The position numbers were made by a program, and so were the translations under genes. From contig JAFQFD010000029.1 in assembly GCA_017415715.1 (NCBI GenBank), forward strand, positions 1 to 64,000: a stretch of DNA of 64,000 nt. Reading direction: 5' to 3'. The notes below the pieces were generated by a model, which saw nothing but the letters and a program-made list of their open reading frames with translations, did no database searches and was not told the origin of the DNA. Each line of letters opens with the position of its first letter. The first letter of the stretch is position 1. This DNA is from Bacteroidales bacterium. GTDB taxonomy: Bacteria > Bacteroidota > Bacteroidia > Bacteroidales > UBA932. Below, one piece after another: positions 37,855 through 43,621 of the stretch.

Positions 37855-38055
37855 CTAATCGTCTTCTTCTAGTACGAAGACTTCATCTGCGTGCTTGCCG
37901 AAATATCTGGCAATCTTCAGAGCAACGACTGTCGATGGCATATATCTGCCGGTCTCGATGAAGTTGATGGTCTGTCTTGAGACTCCGACAGCCTCTGCCA
38001 ATTCCTGCTGGGTGATGTTCTTGATCGCCCTTTCCACCTTTACATTATTCTTCAT
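37855..38055 (-). CDS. XRE-family helix-turn-helix regulator
   Basis: A 66-residue Cro/CI-type repressor consisting of only the HTH domain (ITQQELAEAVGVSRQTINFIETGRYMPS), close to the YozG/PlcR-short group, with an acidic tail. It is the third gene of a minus-strand unit with two small membrane proteins; the 4-bp overlap ATGA with the preceding gene shows translational coupling. It probably controls its own operon through repeats at 39042-39069. Confidence 0.93.
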   Translation of the reverse strand: MKNNVKVERAIKNITQQELAEAVGVSRQTINFIETGRYMPSTVVALKIARYFGKHADEVFVLEEDD

Positions 38056-38540
38056 TCTGAGTCCTCCCTACATTGTCTTCTCATGTTCCAGATGGAGATG
38101 CGGAATATGATCAGATAGATGATGATATATGTATCTATGCTTCTAAGCCCATAACTGATACCATTTCCTGTCAGGATGGTAACCAAAGACGATATAAACG
38201 GCATTGAATAAAGATTTCTGAAACCATGCAGGAAAGACATCAATAGATTGGTGATCATGAATAATCCCAATGCAATGAATGCAGTCGCGGCAATGGACCT
38301 GCGTCTGATGGAATCTATCATTTCATCCTCATCCCTCTCTTCCGTCATCACGATCACGAAGATGCCGAGGAAGAAGAGAAGATACATCACCATAGATATG
38401 AACCTTGTATGGGTCTGAGGGATAATCTCAAAGACATTTGCCATAAGAAGGCCAAGTACTGACGAGAGAACAGAAGCTATTATCAGTCCATATCCGCATT
38501 TGCGAAATCTCCACGGGAGCATATAGGTCTTATTTTTCAT
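38052..38540 (-). CDS. Small four-helix membrane protein (paralogue pair, second)
   Basis: A 162-residue protein with four membrane helices. After the second helix it has TEERDEDEMIDSIRRRS, closely matched in the upstream gene product (SKEKDEDEMTAVVRMQS), so the two are paralogues. The combination membrane protein-membrane protein-XRE regulator recurs in Bacteroidota, but I know no function. It overlaps its neighbours by 4 and 11 bp. Confidence 0.8.
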   Translation of the reverse strand: MKNKTYMLPWRFRKCGYGLIIASVLSSVLGLLMANVFEIIPQTHTRFISMVMYLLFFLGIFVIVMTEERDEDEMIDSIRRRSIAATAFIALGLFMITNLLMSFLHGFRNLYSMPFISSLVTILTGNGISYGLRSIDTYIIIYLIIFRISIWNMRRQCREDSE

Positions 38541-39003
38541 TTTCTGTCCTCCTGATCTTTATCATTTCATAATTGAACTTGCAGATGTACATGATGAAGC
38601 ATACAAACACAGAAGCGAATGAGAAGTACATGAATGCCAGGTCATAAACAAAGAGAATGGCAATCAGCATCAGTATTGCCGTGCACCAGAAGCTCCATAC
38701 GAACGACTGCATTCTGACCACGGCCGTCATTTCGTCTTCGTCCTTCTCTTTCGACAAGGCGATGAATACCAACGAAACCAGCAGACCAAGCATGCAGATC
38801 TCATTTACAGGATCAGTCACTGTCATTCCGAACCATTGACTTGTGCTGGCAAGATCCAGCGTAAAGAGAGCCGGGACTTTGACCGTGAAGCATTCGGCCT
38901 CGCATGGACCGAGAAGAAGCCATATGCAGGCAGCAAGGAAAGGAACAAGCATGATCAGTCCGATCAGCTTGAAATTGCGGGGAAGGAGATAATTCTTTTT
39001 CAT
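38530..39003 (-). CDS. Small four-helix membrane protein (paralogue pair, first)
   Basis: A 157-residue protein with four hydrophobic helices and the same central motif E(K/R)DEDEM as the next gene. It starts the operon; a strong promoter lies 20 bp upstream. The acidic motif on a cytoplasmic or periplasmic loop could be a protein-contact or metal site. Function unknown. Confidence 0.8.
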   Translation of the reverse strand: MKKNYLLPRNFKLIGLIMLVPFLAACIWLLLGPCEAECFTVKVPALFTLDLASTSQWFGMTVTDPVNEICMLGLLVSLVFIALSKEKDEDEMTAVVRMQSFVWSFWCTAILMLIAILFVYDLAFMYFSFASVFVCFIMYICKFNYEMIKIRRTENEK

Positions 39004-39022
39004 ATATATGGAATTTCTGCGA

Positions 39023-39052
39023 CAAAGTTAAATATATTTTTCTAAATGTCAA
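39023..39052 (-). promoter_or_regulatory. Promoter of the membrane-protein/XRE operon
   Basis: On the minus strand, TTG (39050-39052), 19 bp, TAACTTTG (39023-39030): a complete consensus match. The predicted start near 39016 leaves a very short leader. Confidence 0.7.
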
Positions 39053-39069
39053 GTATATTTAACATTTAG
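39042..39069. promoter_or_regulatory. Candidate operator: inverted repeat over the -33 region
   Basis: CTAAATGT (39042-39049) and ACATTTAG (39062-39069), separated by 12 bp, frame the TTG -33 element of the XRE operon promoter. Position and symmetry suit a dimeric repressor such as the encoded XRE protein; direct evidence is lacking. Confidence 0.5.
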
Positions 39070-39083
39070 TTTAATATATTTGA

Positions 39084-39120
39084 TATAAAATTTATTTTAG
39101 TGACTATAAAATTTATTTTA
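39084..39120. repeat. Tandem 16-bp direct repeat (AT-rich)
   Basis: TATAAAATTTATTTTA occurs twice, at 39084-39099 and 39105-39120, i.e. 21 bp (two helical turns) apart on the same face of DNA. Each copy is itself nearly palindromic (TAAAAT..ATTTTA). It lies between the divergent XRE operon and the transposase gene and could bind a regulator for either. Confidence 0.6.
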
Positions 39121-39201
39121 CAATCGCTAAAAAGAGAAAAAGTTGAAGAATCTTTTTTATAATCTAGTGATGGGTTTCCCGGCAACACCTATCTTCGGAC
39201 C

Positions 39202-40104
39202 ATGAAGAATATCGAATTGAAAGATCTGTTCAGCGGGAACTGCTACCATGTCTGCACTAATGGACAGGAAACACCCGCAATCATAATGGACAAAGAGGAC
39301 TTCAAGGTCGCTCACAACTACCTGGCGCTGGCAGGATGGAAGACAGGCATTGTCACACTGGTATACACGATCATGTCAAACCATGTTCACATCCTGATCG
39401 TATGCAAAGACAGGGATCAGGCGGTCAGATACATCAAGTTATTTAAGAAGCTGTATTCGATGCATCTGTCCCAAAAGTACAACATGCACGGAGCACTGAG
39501 AGGAATAGAAGACAGCATATCTCTCATAGATTCTGTATCATATTTCAGGAACTGTGTGGCATACATATTAAGAAATGCATTATGCGCCAGAATATGCAAA
39601 AGAATTGAGGATTATCCATGGAGCAGCTATCCGTGTTACTTCAACATGCAAGCAAGCGAAGGAGCCAGAAGGATATCCGATCTGGGCGTGCGGGAGAGGA
39701 GGAGCATTCTGAAGACACGTCTGGATCTGTCCGAATGCCCATACCTTGTCAACGCAGAGGGGATGATCGAGGCGAAATCATTTGTCAGACACGACATTGT
39801 CGAGAGGGCTTTTGGCCATTCCGGTAAGTTCTTTCTGGCAAGTCTGGGAACATGCAACGACGCAAAGATGGAATACGAAATGACCTGCAAGCCGCTTGTC
39901 CGTGTCAATGACAAGGAACTGGCAGAAGTCATCGAAGCATTGGCAGAGAAGAGGTTTGCTGGAAAGCATATATCAGGACTCACTCAATCCGAGAAATGCT
40001 CAATCATCAAGAACATCTACTTCAATAACAAGACATCGATTCCTCAACTGAGCAGAATTTTAGGACTGCCCAAAGCCATCATCAGACAGATACTGAGTAC
40101 ATAA
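39202..40104 (+). CDS. REP-associated tyrosine transposase (Y1/HUH, RAYT)
   Basis: A 300-residue protein of the IS200/IS605-like Y1 transposase family. The HUH motif is in YTIMSNHVHILIV (about residue 60), followed by the helix with the candidate nucleophile Tyr (AVRYIKLFKKLYSMHL). YHVCTNGQ and VAYILRNALCARICKRIEDYPWSSYPCYF are also family-typical. It has a C-terminal extension with a helix-turn-helix-like end (IPQLSRILGLPKAIIRQIL). The gene ends 3 bp before REP-like copy 2 and is bracketed by copies 1 and 2, as expected for a RAYT and its palindromic substrates. There is no TnpB or IS end of the IS200 kind. Confidence 0.9.
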   Translation: MKNIELKDLFSGNCYHVCTNGQETPAIIMDKEDFKVAHNYLALAGWKTGIVTLVYTIMSNHVHILIVCKDRDQAVRYIKLFKKLYSMHLSQKYNMHGALRGIEDSISLIDSVSYFRNCVAYILRNALCARICKRIEDYPWSSYPCYFNMQASEGARRISDLGVRERRSILKTRLDLSECPYLVNAEGMIEAKSFVRHDIVERAFGHSGKFFLASLGTCNDAKMEYEMTCKPLVRVNDKELAEVIEALAEKRFAGKHISGLTQSEKCSIIKNIYFNNKTSIPQLSRILGLPKAIIRQILST

Positions 40105-40107
40105 AAT

Positions 40108-40215
40108 GTGCTCGGTGGTCGTTTTGGTTGACCACCGAGCACACTGACCTGCGTTACACTGCCCTGTATGGCATATTGCCGTGCCTGGTCGTCGCACAAA
40201 ACGACTACCGAGCAC
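40108..40215. repeat. 108-bp REP-like palindromic element, copy 2
   Basis: Same 108-bp unit as copy 1 in direct orientation, starting 3 bp after the transposase stop and ending 11 bp before the prfA stop. The first hairpin loop reads GTTTTGGTT, the exact reverse complement of the copy 1 loop; since the stem is palindromic this equals an inversion of the hairpin. Two other single-base differences occur. It may also end transcription of prfA or the transposase gene. Confidence 0.9.
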
Positions 40216-40226
40216 ACTGTTGTCGA

Positions 40227-41309
40227 TTATTCTGCTGCCTTGAGGCGCTCGGCGTTCTCGGCGATCTGGAGCTGGTCGATCACGTCCTGGATCGCTCCGT
40301 CCATGAAGACAGGAAGGTTGTACATCGTGTAGTTGATGCGGTGATCGGTCACACGTGACTGAGGATAGTTATATGTACGGATCTTTGCCGAACGGTCACC
40401 ACCGGCTACCATTGTCTTTCTCTTTGCTGAGATCTCGGCGAGGTATTTCTCATACTCCATGTTGTAGAGACGGGTACGAAGCTCGGCGAGAGCCTTGTCG
40501 AAGTTCTTGAGCTGTGACTTCTCGTCCTGGCACTGCACCACGATGCCTGTAGGGATATGGGTGAGGCGGATTGCCGAGTATGTAGTGTTCACTGACTGTC
40601 CGCCAGGACCTGACGAGCAGAATGTATCCTTGCGGATATCGTTCATGTTGAGCTCGATGTCGAACTCGTCTGCCTCAGGAAGCACTGCCACTGACGCTGC
40701 CGAAGTATGCACACGGCCCTGGGTCTCGGTCTGAGGCACACGCTGCACGCGGTGCACGCCTGACTCATACTTCAGGACGCCATATACTCCGTCACCTGAC
40801 ACCTTGCAGACAATTTCCTTGAATCCGCCGGCTGCACCTTCCGCCTGATTGGTGATCTCCATCCTCCAGCCGCGTGACTCGACGTACTTCGAGTACATGC
40901 GGAAGAGGTCGCCTGCGAAAATCGCAGCCTCGTCTCCGCCCGAACCGCCACGGATCTCAAGAATCGCGTTCTTGCTGTCCTGCGGGTCTGCAGGGATGAG
41001 GAGCAGCTTGATCTTCTCCTCCCACTCAGGAAGAACAGGCTCTATCTCCGCAATCTCCTCCTTTGCCATCTCACGAAGGTCCTCATCCTTCTCGGTTGCA
41101 AGGATCTCCTTTGCCATCTCGTAGTTCTCGAGGATCCTCTTGAACTCGTTTCCGGCCTCTATGATAGGTGTCAGCTCCTTGTATTCCTTGTTGAGCTGCA
41201 CGAACTTCTTCATATCCGAAATCACTTCAGGGTCAGCAAGCTGTGCCTGAAGCGCCTCATATTTCTCCTGAAGGCCCAATACCTTCTCCAAAAGTGAATT
41301 GTCTGCCAT
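40227..41309 (-). CDS. prfA: Peptide chain release factor 1
   Basis: A 360-residue class I release factor for UAA/UAG. The PxT anticodon-like tripeptide is in QRVPQTETQGRVHTS, placing it as RF1 rather than RF2 (SPF), and the peptidyl-hydrolysis motif is GPGGQSVNTT. Length is normal. It has its own promoter and lies directly downstream of the DGR reverse transcriptase on the same strand. Confidence 0.96.
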   Translation of the reverse strand: MADNSLLEKVLGLQEKYEALQAQLADPEVISDMKKFVQLNKEYKELTPIIEAGNEFKRILENYEMAKEILATEKDEDLREMAKEEIAEIEPVLPEWEEKIKLLLIPADPQDSKNAILEIRGGSGGDEAAIFAGDLFRMYSKYVESRGWRMEITNQAEGAAGGFKEIVCKVSGDGVYGVLKYESGVHRVQRVPQTETQGRVHTSAASVAVLPEADEFDIELNMNDIRKDTFCSSGPGGQSVNTTYSAIRLTHIPTGIVVQCQDEKSQLKNFDKALAELRTRLYNMEYEKYLAEISAKRKTMVAGGDRSAKIRTYNYPQSRVTDHRINYTMYNLPVFMDGAIQDVIDQLQIAENAERLKAAE

Positions 41310-41331
41310 ATCTTATGGTTAATTAATCGTG

Positions 41332-41364
41332 CAAAGATAGTAAATAACATCATATTTCGCACAA
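41332..41364 (-). promoter_or_regulatory. prfA promoter
   Basis: TTG (41362-41364), 22 bp, TATCTTTG (41332-41339) on the minus strand, 22 bp upstream of the ATG. It lies in the 84-bp gap between the reverse transcriptase stop and prfA. Confidence 0.55.
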
Positions 41365-41393
41365 TTATTTTCTACGCACAATCAACAGTGCCA

Positions 41394-42521
41394 TTACCAT
41401 TCATTATGAAAATGCCTCTGATAACCTGCGTAAGATTGTAAAACCGACAAGATACGATAGGGATTATATTCTGCCGTCAGTACTTCATTCATGTGAGCAC
41501 GCGCACGAGATACGCCACGAGGACAAATATACCGTTGATGAGGTTTGACAACCGCACCGAGAAAGCGAACACCTTTTCTGATATCAGTCAAATGAACCTT
41601 TCGAGGATGCAGCCGAAGTCCAAGTTCGGAAGACAGATAACTGCGTATGTCAGGAATTGCGTCCAGCAACTCATCCTTGGAACTTCCCACGATGTAGAAA
41701 TCATCGACATAACGACCATAATGCCTAAATTTCAAGACACGCTTCACATAATCATCAAGACCTGACAGATAGATATTGCTGAACAATTGTGAGGTCAGGT
41801 TGCCTATCGGCAGGCCACATCCAGGCGCAGCATGGAAAAGGCTTTTGGAGAAAGGCAGTTCCTTCCAGTCCGAAATCCGCCCCTTTCTGTAACACCCTTT
41901 GACTGGGTCATTGAATATAACTTGTGAGAGCAGGCGCAATGCAAGGAGCAAGTCAAACGAAAGCCTATGAGATGAAGAATATTTCTGCAGACGCGACACT
42001 ATCATATCATAAAGTCTCTGCCTACTGATATTCATGAAATACCCCTCGATGTCCAGTTTCAGCACATAGCATTCCTTGCGGTAATTGTCCGAACACGTAC
42101 GGATATGGTGTTCAAGCCGCTTGATACCGAACAGAGTGCCTTTCCCTTCACGGCAAGAATAACTATCATAGATAAAGGTTGGTTCAAAGATTGGCATCAG
42201 CCAATTGTAGAGAAGATGGTGAACAATCCTATCACGAAAAGAAGCTGCAAAGACTTCACGCAAGACAGGATCACGGATAACGAAACACATACTACGACCG
42301 ACACGGTAACGTCCAGACACTATATCATCATACAACCTCATCAGGTTATCAGACAGACCCCGTTCAAAACGTGTCTGTGAAGATGTGTTGCGTTTATTCT
42401 TTCGAGCACAATAATAAGCAGTAAAAAGATCCGCCAGTAAGCCCCCCGACTGATGCTTGGAGACAACGGACAGATTGACCGTTCGCGCGATTGTTGTTGT
42501 TCGACGGATTGACGTTGCCAT
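41394..42521 (-). CDS. DGR reverse transcriptase
   Basis: A 375-residue reverse transcriptase of the diversity-generating retroelement class. RT motifs: FRDRIVHHLLYN (about 95-106), motif A YVLKLDIEGYF (Asp157), the DGR-type motif 4 IGNLTSQ (239-245, where retroviral and retron enzymes have QG), and the catalytic YVDD at 271-274. It reverse-transcribes the TR RNA with errors at adenines. The only in-frame ATG upstream of the conserved N-terminal GGLLADLFTAYYCARK region is at 42521, inside the TR: the first 22 codons are TR sequence read in another frame. The next Met (residue 61) would remove conserved sequence. No integrase or group II maturase domain is present. Confidence 0.95.
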   Translation of the reverse strand: MATSIRRTTTIARTVNLSVVSKHQSGGLLADLFTAYYCARKNKRNTSSQTRFERGLSDNLMRLYDDIVSGRYRVGRSMCFVIRDPVLREVFAASFRDRIVHHLLYNWLMPIFEPTFIYDSYSCREGKGTLFGIKRLEHHIRTCSDNYRKECYVLKLDIEGYFMNISRQRLYDMIVSRLQKYSSSHRLSFDLLLALRLLSQVIFNDPVKGCYRKGRISDWKELPFSKSLFHAAPGCGLPIGNLTSQLFSNIYLSGLDDYVKRVLKFRHYGRYVDDFYIVGSSKDELLDAIPDIRSYLSSELGLRLHPRKVHLTDIRKGVRFLGAVVKPHQRYICPRGVSRARAHMNEVLTAEYNPYRILSVLQSYAGYQRHFHNEW

Positions 42522-42639
42522 TGTTGTTGAAGTTCAGGTTGTACGCGTTGTTATTGTTAGGAGAAGCAGACCAATAGTTGCCGTTATTGCCAACATTGTT
42601 CAGACTGCCATCGTTGTTGTTGCGATAACCCGAAGCAGG
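42456..42639 (-). repeat. DGR template repeat (TR)
   Basis: A 184-bp segment nearly identical to 43627-43810 (VR). Aligned by hand on the coding (minus) strand there are 30 mismatches, 28 at TR adenines; the others are one C-to-T and one G-to-A and both are silent in the target frame. Read in the target frame TR would encode an asparagine-rich peptide (24 Asn codons, AAC or AAT, in about 61), the hallmark of a template whose adenines are randomised. It overlaps the 5' end of the RT gene and is transcribed in the same direction. Confidence 0.95.
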
Positions 42640-42799
42640 CATTTGAAGCAGCCTCTATAAGAGTCGGCCTAAGCCTATCTTTTGATGAATGACGCAGCGG
42701 GAGTTCGAAGACTGACACCGCGCCAGACTGGGATATATTACCGTTTGAGATTGCCGACCAAGCAGGCAATGACGTGCTCAATGACGGTGGGCTGCTGAA
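42640..42799 (-). other. Spacer between accessory gene and TR, probable part of DGR RNA
   Basis: 160 bp with no supported gene. In studied DGRs the RNA upstream of TR is needed for cDNA synthesis, so this segment is a candidate structural part of the template RNA. A short minus ORF crosses it (42584-42781) but runs into TR in a third frame and looks fortuitous. Confidence 0.4.
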
Positions 42800-43507
42800 T
42801 CAATCCCCCTCGTGTACCTTAGCCGTAACCTTTCCACGAAGTGCGGAGAGTTGCTTGCTGACGGATACTACCCTTTCACTGGCTAATGCAAATGTATTTA
42901 CTGATATTTCCTTGAGGTCCTTCAAGACCTGCAATGCAAACTTGATTTCTGAACATAGCTCCAATGCTTTGTCTATATGTGCATCACGATCCGGAACATC
43001 GTAAAACACACGGACAGCATAACACAACAAGTATGTCAGTTCCTTAATGCGGACACCGACCGGATTGGAAACATTCTTTGAGATATTCGCCGCAAACTGC
43101 ATCGTCTGCGTCATAAGATCATACGCGACCTTATACACCGGCGACTTCTCGATTACAGCCGTATGCGGAGTGAATCTATCACCGGCATTCACACTCACAA
43201 CCTCCTTCCAGTTATGAAACTCTACCTCGTCGAATGCCTTTCGCATATGACAACGTAAAAGTCCATCCTGCACCCACTCACATACATATCCGTTGAGCCA
43301 TTTGGGGATGGTCTGTTCAGGAAATCCGAGAGAAATCACATCCATATTTATGGTCTTAATGTAGCGCTTGGAGAGTTTGAATTCATGAATCAGCGTATGA
43401 GCGAAGAAAGCACTTCGCTCATACGCCTTCATGAACATTCCTTCGCGGTACAGCCAGATGCTGTCCGTGTTATGGTTTTCTCTTTCTATGATTTCTCTGA
43501 ATGTCAT
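42800..43507 (-). CDS. DGR accessory protein: MutS-I-like domain plus Avd-like helical domain
   Basis: A 235-residue protein. Residues 1-75 resemble the MutS mismatch-recognition domain I (REGMFMKAYERSAFFAHTLIHEFKLSKRY, then the LGFPEQTIPKWL region where MutS has GxPxHxLxxYL), although the key Phe-x-Glu reads FMKA. Residues about 115-225 form a helical bundle like Avd/S23 proteins (SPVYKVAYDLMTQTMQFAANI, VRIKELTYLLCYAVRVFYD, ALELCSEIKFALQVLKDLKEI). Avd binds the RT and RNA in phage and bacterial DGRs; MutS-like accessory proteins have been described in Bacteroidota DGRs. The ATG at 43507 is preferred; the longer ORF (43609) would run through two hairpins. Confidence 0.8.
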   Translation of the reverse strand: MTFREIIERENHNTDSIWLYREGMFMKAYERSAFFAHTLIHEFKLSKRYIKTINMDVISLGFPEQTIPKWLNGYVCEWVQDGLLRCHMRKAFDEVEFHNWKEVVSVNAGDRFTPHTAVIEKSPVYKVAYDLMTQTMQFAANISKNVSNPVGVRIKELTYLLCYAVRVFYDVPDRDAHIDKALELCSEIKFALQVLKDLKEISVNTFALASERVVSVSKQLSALRGKVTAKVHEGD

Positions 43508-43533
43508 AAGATTCGGGCGCTGCGCGCCGACTC

Positions 43534-43552
43534 TCTCGCGCCGGGCGCGAGA
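43534..43552. repeat. GC-rich palindrome near VR
   Basis: TCTCGCGC, CGG loop, GCGCGAGA: a perfect 8-bp stem with a 3-nt loop, 27 bp upstream of the accessory gene and downstream of the VR. GC-rich stem with small loop resembles the DNA hairpin that follows VR in phage BPP-1 and assists mutagenic homing. Confidence 0.55.
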
Positions 43553-43571
43553 AGAAGCCCGCAAAACGCAT

Positions 43572-43607
43572 GTTCTGACAATCCCACTACGCAGGGATTG
43601 CCAGAAC
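43572..43607 (-). terminator. Hairpin downstream of the DGR target gene
   Basis: A 14-bp stem with one mismatch (43572-43585 with 43594-43607) and an 8-nt loop, starting 15 bp after the target stop on the minus strand. It may be a terminator (without a clear T run) or a second VR-proximal hairpin involved in target recognition. Confidence 0.5.
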
Positions 43608-43621
43608 ACGCTGATTAAGAG

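Noticed and set aside
37738..40215. Possible CRISPR-like or IS element reading of the two 108-bp copies
   Set aside because: Only two copies 2.3 kb apart with genes between them, no short regular spacers, no cas genes, and no target-site duplications; the REP/RAYT reading explains it better.
42394..42642. Asn-rich minus-strand ORF of 82 codons over the TR
   Set aside because: It is the DGR template repeat read in the target frame. Its 24 Asn codons reflect adenine-rich design, and no independent start or promoter supports a protein.
42584..42781. Minus-strand 65-codon ORF between accessory gene and TR
   Set aside because: It runs into TR in a frame different from both target and RT and has no family resemblance; more likely part of the template RNA.
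43534..43609. Longer N-terminus for the DGR accessory protein starting at 43609
   Set aside because: The extra 34 residues are encoded by the palindromes at 43534-43607, are Arg/Ser-rich and unlike the domain; the ATG at 43507 is preferred.
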